Assembly: GCF_947487575.1 (NCBI RefSeq)
Contig: NZ_CANKXG010000001.1
Location: 310,001-374,000 of the forward strand
DNA length: 64,000 bases
Reading direction: 5' to 3'
DNA from: an uncultured Algibacter sp.
GTDB taxonomy: Bacteria; Bacteroidota; Bacteroidia; Flavobacteriales; Flavobacteriaceae
Made by a program: the position numbers and the translations under genes. Shown in pieces: positions 35,994-44,424 of the stretch. How positions within the stretch are numbered: position 1 is the first letter of the stretch; each line of letters starts with the position of its first letter. The notes under the pieces are model-generated. The model made no database searches. It saw nothing but the letters and a program-made list of their open reading frames with translations, and was not told the DNA's origin.

Positions 35994-36995
35994 TTAGTCT
36001 TTTGAATTATAAGCCCATTTTAAATACGTGGCTCCCCAATTAAATCCGCCTCCAAAAGCGGCAAAAATTATATTATCTCCTTTTTTAAGTTGCTTTTCAT
36101 AATCATTTATAAGAAGGGGTAAAGTTGCCGATGTAGTATTTCCGTATTTGTGAATATTCATCATCACTTTATTTTCATCTAAATCTATGCGCTGTGCTGT
36201 AGCATCGATAATACGTTTATTGGCTTGGTGCGCAGCCAACCAATCAATAGTGTCTTTTGTTAAATTATTGCGCTCTAATATTTTAACTGCGGCATCAGCC
36301 ATGTTAAATACTGCGTTTTTAAATACGGTTCTTCCTTCTTGAAAAGCATAATGTCCACCTTTTTCTAAAGCTTCTGCGGTTAATGCATGAGATGAACCTC
36401 CATAAGTAGCTTGTAGAAACTCTCTACCAGTACCATCACTTCTTAAATATTCATCTTGCAGCCCTAAGTTTTCTTCATTAGGTTCAAATAATACAGCACC
36501 AGCACCATCTCCAAAAATAATACAGGTTGCTCGATCTTTATAATTAATTATAGAAGACATTTTATCTGCACCTATAAGAAGTACATTTTTATAGCGCCCA
36601 GATTCAATATAAGTTGAAGCAACAGACATACCGTATAAAAAACTAGAACATGCCGCGTCCATATCAAATGAAAAAGCGTTTGTTGCACCAATCTGAGAAG
36701 CTGTAAAAGAAGCTGTTGAAGCCGCTTTCATATCTGGAGTTGCAGTTGCAACAATTACAAGTTCTATATCTTTAGGGTTAATCCCTTTTTTCTTTATTAA
36801 ATCTTGTGCTGCCTTTATAGCAAGGTAAGATGTTCCTTTTCCGTCATCTTTAAGAATACGACGCTCTTTAATTCCTGTTCTTGAGGTAATCCATTCATCG
36901 TTTGTATCGACCATGGTTTCAAGAATTTGATTGGTTAATACATATTCTGGCACATAAGCACCTACAGCTGTAATGGCTGCTGAGATTTTACCCAT
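35994..36995 (-). CDS. fabH: 3-oxoacyl-ACP synthase III
   Basis: 333 residues. The catalytic triad is visible as Cys116 (DMDAACSSF), His in AAHQANKRI and Asn in YGNTTSATL. The enzyme condenses acyl-CoA with malonyl-ACP to start fatty acid synthesis; in Bacteroidota it often uses branched-chain primers. An additional active-site identity cannot be told from sequence. It heads the fabH-accB-accC cluster and lies downstream of rpmF, matching the classical linkage of ribosomal L32 with lipid genes. Confidence 0.95.
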   Translation of the reverse strand: MGKISAAITAVGAYVPEYVLTNQILETMVDTNDEWITSRTGIKERRILKDDGKGTSYLAIKAAQDLIKKKGINPKDIELVIVATATPDMKAASTASFTASQIGATNAFSFDMDAACSSFLYGMSVASTYIESGRYKNVLLIGADKMSSIINYKDRATCIIFGDGAGAVLFEPNEENLGLQDEYLRSDGTGREFLQATYGGSSHALTAEALEKGGHYAFQEGRTVFKNAVFNMADAAVKILERNNLTKDTIDWLAAHQANKRIIDATAQRIDLDENKVMMNIHKYGNTTSATLPLLINDYEKQLKKGDNIIFAAFGGGFNWGATYLKWAYNSKD

Positions 36996-37128
36996 ACCTT
37001 TTTTAAGTTAGTTTGACCAAAAATCGTAAAAATTGGATAAAAACATCCAATAATTTAGGAAAACTACTAAATTTTGGTCTAATAATATACAAATTATGTG
37101 TTTTTGTTAATTAGAAAAAGTATTTCAT

Positions 37129-37156
37129 AAAAAAAACGCTCATAAATGAGCGTTTT
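37129..37156 (-). terminator. terminator after rpmF
   Basis: AAAACGCTCA/TGAGCGTTTT stem with a TAAA loop; on the minus strand it is followed by a long T-run. It separates rpmF from fabH, so fabH needs its own promoter or read-through. Confidence 0.85.
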
Positions 37157-37177
37157 AATATATGCATGCATAATTAT

Positions 37178-37381
37178 TTATGCAACGTTTTCTACTTCTT
37201 CAGAGTTGTCAATTAATACTTGACCTCTGTAATACAACTTCCCTTCATGCCAATGAGCTCTATGATACAAGTGTGGTTCACCTGTTGTTGGGCATGTAGC
37301 AATCTGTGGCGCAGTTGCTTTATAATGTGTTCTTCTTTTATCTCTTCTTGTTTTCGAGATTTTTCTTTTAGGATGTGCCAT
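37178..37381 (-). CDS. rpmF: 50S ribosomal protein L32
   Basis: 67 residues. The basic N terminus [20 protein letters not shown] is diagnostic. Only one Cys is present ([12 protein letters not shown]), so this is the zinc-free type rather than the four-Cys type. The C-terminal tail [11 protein letters not shown]-like end is acidic, as usual in Bacteroidota L32. It lies 9 bases downstream of the DUF177 gene, the conserved yceD-rpmF pair. Confidence 0.96.
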   Translation of the reverse strand: MAHPKRKISKTRRDKRRTHYKATAPQIATCPTTGEPHLYHRAHWHEGKLYYRGQVLIDNSEEVENVA

Positions 37382-37390
37382 TTTATATTT

Positions 37391-37930
37391 TTATTTATCC
37401 GTTAATAATTTCTTTAATGTATTCCAACGAGGATCAATATCCTCTTCTTTGTCTTTTTTGTCTTTTAGCTTTGGGCTTAATTCTTCTAATTTTTCAAGTA
37501 TTTCTGAATCTAATGTACCATCTTCAACTCCTGGATGTATTCTTTTTATTGGAACAGCCAGTATAGTTAATTCGTAAATATACTGCTGAATGTTAATTTC
37601 ATACGTACCGTGAGGTATAATTAAAATGTCGATATTCTCATCATTGTATTCATCACCAAAATTAACAACCAAATCAAACTCATTTTCTATAGCTTGATTA
37701 TAAGGTTCGTTGGTTAAATCACAATTTACATTAACCCATCCAGAAATTTTAAAATGTAACTCTAGTAATGTTGTCTTTTTTTCTAATTCAAGACTCACAT
37801 TAATGTTTACATCATTAAAATCTTCATACTCAAAATGTTCAAAGAACGTTTGCTCTAGTTTATATTCAAAACGATGTTTCCCTGTTTTTAATCCTACAAA
37901 TGGGATTGTAAACTCTTTAAGTAGCTTCAT
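37391..37930 (-). CDS. YceD/DUF177 family protein
   Basis: 179 residues. The family segment ISGWVNVNCDLTNEPYNQAI contains the conserved Cys of DUF177, and VVNFGDEY and GTYEINIQQYIYELTILAVP follow. YceD proteins are genetically linked with rpmF and have been tied to 23S rRNA accumulation in bacteria and plastids. No catalytic motif is visible. The acidic C-terminal KDKKDKEEDIDPRWNTLKKL matches the canonical DPRW..L..L ending. Confidence 0.9.
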   Translation of the reverse strand: MKLLKEFTIPFVGLKTGKHRFEYKLEQTFFEHFEYEDFNDVNINVSLELEKKTTLLELHFKISGWVNVNCDLTNEPYNQAIENEFDLVVNFGDEYNDENIDILIIPHGTYEINIQQYIYELTILAVPIKRIHPGVEDGTLDSEILEKLEELSPKLKDKKDKEEDIDPRWNTLKKLLTDK

Positions 37931-37952
37931 AATCGCATCTATTTTGAGCCTG

Positions 37953-37960
37953 CAAATATA
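37953..37960 (-). promoter_or_regulatory. -7 element of the DUF177-rpmF operon (TATATTTG)
   Basis: Minus-strand TAnnTTTG match, 22 bases before the DUF177 ATG. No -33 TTG at the expected spacing. Confidence 0.4.
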
Positions 37961-38055
37961 TAAATTTTTATTTACCTAAAGCGAGTTATCAACATTTTTT
38001 TAAATATGTTTTTAAGGGCTTCTTTTTTTTAAGTTTTTGACTTATAATCAACTAA

Positions 38056-39108
38056 TTAACGATGCACTTTTCGAGGTGCTTTCTTCAAGGGGTTCGCTGT
38101 AAGTTGTTCATAACTCCTTCTGTTTTTGTAGATTTTAATTGCGCTAAAAACAGCTTCTTTAAATGAGTTTTCATCAGCTAAACCTTTACCTGCTATTTCG
38201 TAAGCAGTTCCATGATCTGGCGAGGTTCTTACTTTATTTAACCCTGCAGTATAATTAACCCCTTGGCCAAACGAAAGTGTTTTAAAAGGAATTAAACCTT
38301 GATCGTGGTATGATGCAATAATAGCATCAAAATTTTTGTAATTATTTGAACCAAAAAAACTATCTGCAGCATACGGTCCATAAACTAATTTTCCGCTTTC
38401 CTTTATTTTATGGAGTGTTGGCCTTAGTACATCATCATCTTCACTACCAATAACACCATTATCTCCTGTGTGTGGATTTATCCCTAAAACAGCAATTTTT
38501 GGGCGTTCAATTTTAAAATCTTTTTTAAGAGAACTGTAAACTGTATTTATTTTTTGTTCAATTAATTCTGGAGTAATATGAGTTGAAACATCTTTAACCG
38601 GCACATGATCTGTAAACAAACCAACCCTAAGCGTATCGGTAATCATGAACATTAAACTTTCACCTTCTAACTCTTGCGCTAAATAATCTGTATGGCCTGG
38701 AAATTTAAACTCTTCAGACTGTATATTGTGCTTATTAATTGGTGCAGTTACTAAAACATTTATATCACCATTTTTCAAAGCTTTAGTTGCAGATTCTAGA
38801 GATTTTATTGCAAAGTTTCCGATTTTTGGGTCTTCTTTACCAAATTCAATCTGTACAGGCTCATTCCAACAATTTAAAACATTAACTTTATTATGAGTTA
38901 TTTGAGTTATGTTATCTATAATATTGAAGTTAATTTGAGAATTAAAATGCGATTTTAAAAAAGTCATCGCTTTTGCAGCAGCAAAAATTACTGGAGTACA
39001 AAAATCTAAAAACCTTTCGTCTTCAAAAGTTTTTAAAATAATTTCTCCCCCAATGCCATTTAAGTCACCTATAGATATTCCTACTATTATATTTTTTTCT
39101 TCCTTCAT
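38056..39108 (-). CDS. pdxA: 4-hydroxythreonine-4-phosphate dehydrogenase
   Basis: 350 residues. Metal ligands and substrate-binding residues appear in FKFPGHTDYLAQEL, ASYHDQGLIPFKTLSFGQG and RTSPDHGTAYEIAGKG. The N terminus IIVGISIGDLNGIGGEII has the usual glycine-rich start. It acts in pyridoxal 5'-phosphate synthesis by the DXP-dependent route. It is divergent from ribE across a 71-bp promoter region. Confidence 0.95.
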   Translation of the reverse strand: MKEEKNIIVGISIGDLNGIGGEIILKTFEDERFLDFCTPVIFAAAKAMTFLKSHFNSQINFNIIDNITQITHNKVNVLNCWNEPVQIEFGKEDPKIGNFAIKSLESATKALKNGDINVLVTAPINKHNIQSEEFKFPGHTDYLAQELEGESLMFMITDTLRVGLFTDHVPVKDVSTHITPELIEQKINTVYSSLKKDFKIERPKIAVLGINPHTGDNGVIGSEDDDVLRPTLHKIKESGKLVYGPYAADSFFGSNNYKNFDAIIASYHDQGLIPFKTLSFGQGVNYTAGLNKVRTSPDHGTAYEIAGKGLADENSFKEAVFSAIKIYKNRRSYEQLTANPLKKAPRKVHR

Positions 39109-39129
39109 TAAAAAGACAACTTTTGTTTG

Positions 39130-39158
39130 TAATTTTGAAATTCATTAGCGCAAATTTA
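39130..39158. promoter_or_regulatory. divergent promoter elements of pdxA and ribE
   Basis: TAATTTTG on the plus strand at 39130-39137 precedes ribE by 42 bases. TAAATTTG on the minus strand (39158-39151) precedes pdxA by 42 bases. Both match TAnnTTTG and they face opposite ways. Confidence 0.5.
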
Positions 39159-39179
39159 ACCAAATAAACAAACAATACT

Positions 39180-39770
39180 ATGTTTACCGGAATTATTGAA
39201 AATATTGGTGTGGTTTCAAATTTAAAAACCGAATTAGATAATCTTCATATAACAATAAAAAGTTCTATAACTTCTGAATTGAAAATAGACCAAAGTGTTG
39301 CACATAATGGCGTTTGTTTAACTGTAGTTGAAATTAATAATGACACTTATACAGTAACCGCAATAAAAGAAACTTTAGATAAAACAAGTATTGGAACTTT
39401 GCAAGTACATGATAAAGTAAACTTAGAGCGCGCCATGAAGTTAGGCGACAGACTTGATGGGCACATTGTACAAGGTCATGTAGACCAAACAGCAAAATGT
39501 ATAAATATCAAAGAAGAAAGCGGTAGTTGGGTATTTACATTTAAGTATGATAGCACTTTAAACAATATAACTATAGAAAAAGGCTCTATTACTATAAATG
39601 GAACGAGTTTAACTGTTGTAAATTCTAAAAAAGATACGTTTAGTGTGGCTATTATCCCTTACACTTATAAGCACACTAACTTTAATACCTTTAAAATTGG
39701 CACTATTGTTAACTTAGAATTTGATGTTTTAGGAAAATATGTTGCCAAACTTGTTGACTTAAACAGGTAG
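39180..39770 (+). CDS. ribE: riboflavin synthase, alpha subunit
   Basis: 196 residues with two lumazine-binding repeats: MFTGIIENIGVV ... VAHNGVCLTVVEI in the first and GHIVQGHVDQ ... GSITINGTSLTVV in the second. The enzyme dismutates two 6,7-dimethyl-8-ribityllumazine molecules to riboflavin. No FMN riboswitch is apparent in the short upstream region. Its stop is 1 base from the convergent stop of the PID protein gene. Confidence 0.95.
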   Translation: MFTGIIENIGVVSNLKTELDNLHITIKSSITSELKIDQSVAHNGVCLTVVEINNDTYTVTAIKETLDKTSIGTLQVHDKVNLERAMKLGDRLDGHIVQGHVDQTAKCINIKEESGSWVFTFKYDSTLNNITIEKGSITINGTSLTVVNSKKDTFSVAIIPYTYKHTNFNTFKIGTIVNLEFDVLGKYVAKLVDLNR

Positions 39771-39771
39771 T

Positions 39772-39975
39772 TTATTTACTAAGTTTATTAGACAATAGTT
39801 TTTTTACACCATAAAACAGAGCGAAAGTCATACCAACTAGAACACCTCCATCAATAGGTAAACCTGGTGCTGGCGGCGGTCCTGGAACCGGAGGAGTAAG
39901 TGTCTGAGATGCACACACAAAACTTATTAATACAAATAAGATTGAGGCAAAAATTCTTTTATTTTGTATTGTCAT
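39772..39975 (-). CDS. small PID-type sorting-signal protein (signal peptide, Pro-rich spacer, PGLPIDGG motif, helix, basic tail)
   Basis: 67 residues. A signal peptide (cleavage likely after CAS, residue 23) leads into a Pro-rich spacer PPVPGPPPAP, then PGLPIDGG (PID at 40-42), a membrane helix (about 45-57) and a basic tail KKLLSNKLSK. This three-part C terminus has the architecture of CTERM-type protein-sorting signals, and I recall PID-CTERM as a named domain of Bacteroidota. There is almost no passenger, so it may be a processed peptide or a membrane microprotein. Its function is unknown. Confidence 0.75.
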   Translation of the reverse strand: MTIQNKRIFASILFVLISFVCASQTLTPPVPGPPPAPGLPIDGGVLVGMTFALFYGVKKLLSNKLSK

Positions 39976-39982
39976 TGAATCA

Positions 39983-40011
39983 CAAATGTATAAAAAAAAG
40001 AGAGTTCACAA
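39983..40011 (-). promoter_or_regulatory. promoter of the PID protein gene (TTG -18 bp- TACATTTG)
   Basis: On the minus strand TTG (40011-40009) is followed after 18 bases by TACATTTG (39990-39983), matching both Bacteroidota promoter elements. The ATG at 39975 is only 7 bases further, so the leader is very short. Confidence 0.6.
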
Positions 40012-40247
40012 AGTAATTTTTCATTTTTGCACTTAAAAACATCCACAAAACACCAAAAACATCGATGAAATGCGTTTTTGTTAATATTTATTAACAACAT
40101 CTTTAACATATTATTAAAATGAAAAAGTAATCCCTCACTTTTTATTAACAGCACAAATATATCATAATTACCGTTAAATTGAAAACTAAAATTTATGGAC
40201 GCATTTTTAATCTATACTAAAACGTCTTATTTCTTAAAAAATTATAT

Positions 40248-40281
40248 TAAAAAAAGCCTTTCAAATAAATGAAAGGCTTTA
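40248..40281 (-). terminator. terminator after the tRNA(CAT)
   Basis: AAGCCTTTCA/TGAAAGGCTT stem; on the minus strand it is followed by seven T residues, 14 bases past the tRNA 3' end. Confidence 0.9.
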
Positions 40282-40294
40282 CAATTTCTAGAAG

Positions 40295-40368
40295 TGGTCC
40301 CACATGGACTCGAACCATGGACCACCTGATTATGAGTCAGGTGCTCTAACCAACTGAGCTATAGGACC
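40295..40368 (-). tRNA. tRNA with CAT anticodon (elongator Met or Ile2)
   Basis: The minus strand folds with acceptor GGTCCTA/TGGGACC, D-arm GCTC/GAGC, anticodon stem CCTGA/TCAGG around loop CTCATAA, and T-loop TTCGAGT. The anticodon is CAT. The acceptor does not carry the C1-A72 mismatch of initiator tRNA, so it is elongator tRNA-Met or lysidine-modified tRNA-Ile2, which I cannot separate by eye. CCA is not encoded. Confidence 0.88.
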
Positions 40369-40417
40369 GAAATTGGAGTGCAATATTACTACTTATTTTA
40401 ATTGTTAGCAAGAAAAA

Positions 40418-40822
40418 TTATCCCTTTATCTCTTGGCATAACTCAATTAAAACACCATTTGATGATTTTGGGTGCAAAAAAACAACCAACTTATTGTCTG
40501 CACCTTTTTTGGGCTTATCATTCAATACTATAAAACCTTCTTTTTTAAGTCGCTTAATTTCAGACTCTATATCATCAACATCAAAGGCTACGTGGTGTAT
40601 TCCTTCTCCTTTTTTATCAATAAATTTAGCTATAGGGCTACTCTTTTTCGTGGCTTCTAATAATTCAATTTTATTATCACCTACTTTAAAAAAAGACGTG
40701 TTTACACCTTCACCCTTTACTTCTTCAGTTTTATAATGTGGTTCTCCAAAAAGTTTTGAAAACAATTCATTCGAATCTTTAAGATTTTTTACTGCAATAC
40801 CTATATGTTCAATTTTATTCAT
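40418..40822 (-). CDS. mce: methylmalonyl-CoA epimerase
   Basis: 134 residues from ATG 40822 (MNKIEHIGIAVKNL). A TTG just upstream in frame is not needed. Two vicinal-oxygen-chelate halves are seen; metal-binding candidates are His6 (EHIGIAV), Glu in KIELLEA, His in GIHHVAFDV and Glu in LIELCQ. It interconverts the R and S forms of methylmalonyl-CoA between propionyl-CoA carboxylase and the mutase. It lies upstream of and opposite to rbfA. Confidence 0.92.
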   Translation of the reverse strand: MNKIEHIGIAVKNLKDSNELFSKLFGEPHYKTEEVKGEGVNTSFFKVGDNKIELLEATKKSSPIAKFIDKKGEGIHHVAFDVDDIESEIKRLKKEGFIVLNDKPKKGADNKLVVFLHPKSSNGVLIELCQEIKG

Positions 40823-40974
40823 CAAAAGTTTTAATTTTTAATTTCCGCAAAATCGACAGATTCATAAATTCAATATTAACCAATATATAAAGCGAAAACA
40901 GTTCTAATATTATTAAAATTCCATATGAAAATACGAAAATCACTTTAAAAGTAACATAATCTTTAAATATCCTT

Positions 40975-40982
40975 TATTTTTG
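40975..40982 (+). promoter_or_regulatory. -7 element of rbfA (TATTTTTG)
   Basis: TAnnTTTG match 29 bases before the rbfA ATG. No -33 TTG at the expected spacing. Confidence 0.5.
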
Positions 40983-41011
40983 CAGTCTAAACCTTTAATA
41001 GGTATTTATAA

Positions 41012-41416
41012 ATGAGTGACATAGAGGAAAGTCAAAGACAAAAAAAAATAGGAACCGTTTTACAACAGGATTTGGTTGAAGTACTTCAAGGTGCTGCCAC
41101 ACAAGGCGGTATGCGTGGTGTTTTAATTTCTGTAAGTAAAGTAAAAGTTACTGTAGATTTAGGTGTTGCAAAAGTATATTTAAGCATTTTTCCTAATGAT
41201 AAAGCTAAAGAACTACTAGAAGGCATTAAATCTAACACGCCAGCAATTCGTCATGAACTAGCACGACGTACCAGACACCAACTACGCCGTATGCCTAATT
41301 TAGAGTTTTTTATTGACGATTCTCTGGAGTATATTGATCAAATAGAAAAATCTTTAAAAGGGAAAGAAAACCCAATAAAGGATCCCTCGATATTAGAAAA
41401 AAGAAAAAAACATTAA
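41012..41416 (+). CDS. rbfA: ribosome-binding factor A
   Basis: 134 residues. Core motifs are LISVSKVKVTVDLGVAKVYL and IRHELARRTRHQLRRMPNLE followed by FFIDDSLEYIDQIEKSL, all typical of the KH-like RbfA fold. It binds free 30S subunits and assists 16S rRNA 5'-end maturation, with a role in cold adaptation. The following permease gene starts 6 bases downstream, so they probably share a transcript. Confidence 0.94.
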   Translation: MSDIEESQRQKKIGTVLQQDLVEVLQGAATQGGMRGVLISVSKVKVTVDLGVAKVYLSIFPNDKAKELLEGIKSNTPAIRHELARRTRHQLRRMPNLEFFIDDSLEYIDQIEKSLKGKENPIKDPSILEKRKKH

Positions 41417-41422
41417 AACCAT

Positions 41423-42628
41423 TTGAGCTTTTCTCTTCATATAGCTAAACGTTACTTACGCTCAAAGAGCACCAACAATGCTATTAATTTTATAACTTAT
41501 ATTGCTATTATTGGTGTTATTTTAGGCTCTGCATCTTTATTTATTGTACTTTCTGGTTTTGCTGGTTTAAAAGAATTTACACTACAGTTTTCAAGTGAAG
41601 TCGACCCAGATTTAAAAGCAGAAACCGCTATTGGAAAGTCATTTATTTTAACTGATGCCGAAACCAATAATCTCAACAACCTTGAAGATATTGCCTATTA
41701 CTCCAAAATTATAGAAGAACGCATTGTTATAGCCTCTGAAGATAAAAACACACTTGCCATTTTAAAAGGAGTAGATAAAAATTTTCAAAACGTAGTTGCT
41801 ATTGATTCTACTTTGGATCATGGAAGTTGGTTAGAGCAAAAATCCAACCAGTTAGTTGTGGGCTGGGGCATTTCAAATAGTCTTTCGCTAGGTGTTTTAA
41901 ACTTTATAAAACCCATAAACATCTCTGTTCCTAAACCTGGTAAAGGACAAATAACATCTATAAAAAATGCGTTTAACAATGTAAAAGCAATAAGTGTTGG
42001 CGTATTTTATATTAACGAAGAGTTAAACGACTCCTATGTTTATGCACCCATAGATTTAGCAAAAAACCTGTTGAACTACAAAGCCAATCAAATCTCATCA
42101 ATAGAGTTTAAACTTAAAAATGATGTTGATGAAACACAAGCCATAGCGAACATTCAAGCTGTTTTGGGCAATAAAGTTATTCTAAAAAACAGGGCGCAAC
42201 TAAATGATGCCCTTTATAAAATGCTAAACACAGAAAATTTGGCGGTATACTTATTACTAACCTTAGTATCTGCTCTATTAATTTTTAACGTAATTGGATC
42301 TATCATTATGATGATTTTAGAAAAAAAACAATCTTTAAATACTCTTTTTAATCTTGGATTTTCAATAAAAAATATACGAAATATTTTCTTCATACAAGGC
42401 TCGGTAATAACAGTTATTGGTTGCTTAACTGGCTTATTTTTAGGATTATTAATAGTCGCTTTGCAAAAAATGTTTGGTATAGTTCCTATAACACCTACAC
42501 TAGCTTACCCCATGAGTATTAAACTTGAAAACCTTATACTAGTGTTTTTAACTATTTCTGTGTTGGGTATATTTTCATCGAAAATTGCCTCTGTACGAAT
42601 TACAAAATCTTTAGTGCAGAATATATAG
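41423..42628 (+). CDS. LolC/LolE-like ABC transporter permease (FtsX/MacB family)
   Basis: 401 residues with a TTG start 6 bases after the rbfA stop. HIAKRYLRSKSTNNAINFIT at the N terminus is typical of LolC/E proteins in Bacteroidota. TM1 (about 23-45) is followed by a large periplasmic domain and three C-terminal helices (about 270-390). In this family the complex extracts lipoproteins from the inner membrane with a LolD ATPase, which is not adjacent here. Some relatives export other substrates. Confidence 0.85.
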   Translation: MSFSLHIAKRYLRSKSTNNAINFITYIAIIGVILGSASLFIVLSGFAGLKEFTLQFSSEVDPDLKAETAIGKSFILTDAETNNLNNLEDIAYYSKIIEERIVIASEDKNTLAILKGVDKNFQNVVAIDSTLDHGSWLEQKSNQLVVGWGISNSLSLGVLNFIKPINISVPKPGKGQITSIKNAFNNVKAISVGVFYINEELNDSYVYAPIDLAKNLLNYKANQISSIEFKLKNDVDETQAIANIQAVLGNKVILKNRAQLNDALYKMLNTENLAVYLLLTLVSALLIFNVIGSIIMMILEKKQSLNTLFNLGFSIKNIRNIFFIQGSVITVIGCLTGLFLGLLIVALQKMFGIVPITPTLAYPMSIKLENLILVFLTISVLGIFSSKIASVRITKSLVQNI

Positions 42629-42629
42629 A

Positions 42630-43625
42630 TTATTTTGTAAACTGATACCCAGCAAACTTCTCCAAAACCTCATCAAAAGCAGCAAAAACATCCTCAGAAT
42701 GGTCAGAGGTTACCATTTTCATTCGGTATTCTTTAAAATGCGGAATGCCTTTAAAGTAGTTGGTATAATGACGACGGGTTTCAAAAACGCCTAAAATTTC
42801 GCCCTTCCAATCAATAGACATTTGTAAATGTCTTCGAGCAGCTTCAACACGTTCTTCAAGAGAAATAGGAGCTAGATGCTCACCAGTTTCAAAAAAGTGT
42901 TTTACCTGTTTAAAAAACCATGGATTCCCAATACTTGCTCGTCCAATCATGGCACCATCTAACCCGTACTCATCTCTCATTTCCACAGCACGCTCAGGAG
43001 TCGTTATGTCTCCATTTCCAAAAACGGGAATGTGCATACGTGGATTGTTTTTTACAGCTGCGATAGGTTTCCAATCTGCATCACCTTTATACATTTGCGC
43101 TCTAGTACGCCCATGAATAGCAATGGCTTTACAGCCCACATCTTGTAAACGCTCTGCAACCTCAACTATTTTTATAGATCTATCGTCCCAACCCAAACGG
43201 GTTTTTACAGTAATGGGTATGTTGGTACGCTTCACCATTTCGGCAGTAAGTTGCTCCATTAAACAGATATCTTTTAAAATACCAGCACCAGCACCTTTGC
43301 TCACTACTTTTTTTACGGGGCAACCAAAATTAATATCAATAATATCGGGTTTAGATTCTGTTACAATATCAATGGTTTGTAACATACTATCCAAGTTTGC
43401 ACCAAAAATTTGAATACCTACAGGGCGTTCTTTTTCATAAATATCTAGCTTCATAACGCTTTTTGCAGCGTTACGAATTAAGCCTTCGCTAGATACAAAC
43501 TCGGTATACACCACATCGGCACCTTGCTCCTTGCATAAGGCGCGAAATGGTGGGTCGCTAACATCTTCCATTGGTGCTAAAAGCAATGGAAAGTCTGGAA
43601 GCTCTATGTTATCTATTTTTACCAA
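42630..43625 (-). CDS. dusB: tRNA-dihydrouridine synthase (DusB-like)
   Basis: 331 residues. The FMN-binding TIM barrel opens with LLAPMEDVSDPPFRALC. The catalytic Cys102 lies in INFGCPVKKVVSKGAG, AIHGRTRAQMYKG contains the conserved His-Arg, and VFGNGDI the phosphate site. It reduces specific uridines in tRNA with NADPH. The C-terminal helical tRNA-binding domain is complete. It converges on the permease gene with a 1-base gap. Confidence 0.94.
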   Translation of the reverse strand: MVKIDNIELPDFPLLLAPMEDVSDPPFRALCKEQGADVVYTEFVSSEGLIRNAAKSVMKLDIYEKERPVGIQIFGANLDSMLQTIDIVTESKPDIIDINFGCPVKKVVSKGAGAGILKDICLMEQLTAEMVKRTNIPITVKTRLGWDDRSIKIVEVAERLQDVGCKAIAIHGRTRAQMYKGDADWKPIAAVKNNPRMHIPVFGNGDITTPERAVEMRDEYGLDGAMIGRASIGNPWFFKQVKHFFETGEHLAPISLEERVEAARRHLQMSIDWKGEILGVFETRRHYTNYFKGIPHFKEYRMKMVTSDHSEDVFAAFDEVLEKFAGYQFTK

Positions 43626-43682
43626 GCGTTAATTTTTGAGCAAAACTACATCTTTTATCTATATTTATAAAAAATTCAATCG

Positions 43683-44420
43683 TTGCAAATTCCTTTTGAG
43701 CCACAACTTTTTGGCTACAACATAAATATTCATTTGGTTTTAGAATATCTAGCCTTTTTTGTGGCGTTTAGGTATTACGTTTTTTTACGAAAACACAGCT
43801 CTGATGTTATTTCCTCAAATAATAGACTTTCTATTATTCTAGGTGCTGCTTTGGGTGCTTTAATTGGTGCTAGATTAATTGGTTTTTTAGAAAACCCTAT
43901 GATTACTTTTTCGCAGGAAAATATTATTCAACTTCTAAATACAAAAACCATTATGGGAGGTTTATTTGGAGGTTTATTGGGTGTGGAATTTTCTAAAAAA
44001 CGTATTGGAGAAACTAAATCTTCGGGTGATTTGTTTACGTTTCCTATTATTTTAGGGATTTTTATTGGTAGAGTTGGTTGTTTTCTTTCTGGAGTTAATG
44101 AGTTTACTTATGGTAAAGAAACATGTTTTTTTATGGGAATGGATTTAGGTGATGGGGATTTGCGGCACCCAACATCGTTATACGAATTAGTATTTTTGAT
44201 TCTTCTATTTTTTGGATTGAAATATATTAAGAAGAATAAAAACTTGAAAAGTGGAGACTTGTTTAAATGGTTTATGATTTTTTACTTTGGTTTTCGATTT
44301 TTTATTGAATTTTTAAAACCGAATGTTTTTTATGTATTTGGATTGAGTACCATTCAGATTTTATGTATAATTTGTTGGCTGTATTACTATAAAACTTTGA
44401 GGAACTTGAACTCTAGCTAA
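43683..44420 (+). CDS. Lgt-family (prolipoprotein diacylglyceryl transferase-like) membrane protein with altered active site
   Basis: 245 residues with a TTG start at 43683. About seven hydrophobic helices are visible. Family landmarks are GRVGCFLSG (130-138), RHPTSLYE (161-168) and FRFFIEF (204-210), matching the Lgt order. The canonical HGG before helix 3 is here IMGG (Met91 in place of the essential His), and the Asn of GR-x-GN is Cys133. It is also shorter than normal Lgt. It is therefore probably a paralogue with a different acceptor or reaction, not the housekeeping Lgt. It precedes the radical SAM gene on the same strand. Confidence 0.8.
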   Translation: MQIPFEPQLFGYNINIHLVLEYLAFFVAFRYYVFLRKHSSDVISSNNRLSIILGAALGALIGARLIGFLENPMITFSQENIIQLLNTKTIMGGLFGGLLGVEFSKKRIGETKSSGDLFTFPIILGIFIGRVGCFLSGVNEFTYGKETCFFMGMDLGDGDLRHPTSLYELVFLILLFFGLKYIKKNKNLKSGDLFKWFMIFYFGFRFFIEFLKPNVFYVFGLSTIQILCIICWLYYYKTLRNLNSS

Positions 44421-44424
44421 AATG

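Larger units (their letters stand above)
39976..40294. other. 319-bp gap between the PID gene and the tRNA
   Basis: It holds the PID gene promoter at its left end and the tRNA terminator at its right end. The AT-rich middle has no convincing gene; a 60-codon minus-strand frame (39972-40154) lacks coding character. Confidence 0.6.

Noticed and set aside
39109-39179. FMN riboswitch upstream of ribE
   Set aside because: The interval is only 71 bases, shared with the pdxA promoter, and shows none of the conserved RFN-element helices.
39972-40154. 60-codon minus-strand ORF upstream of the PID gene
   Set aside because: Overlaps the PID gene promoter and reads as Cys/Phe/Lys-rich translated AT-rich DNA; no start context or family.
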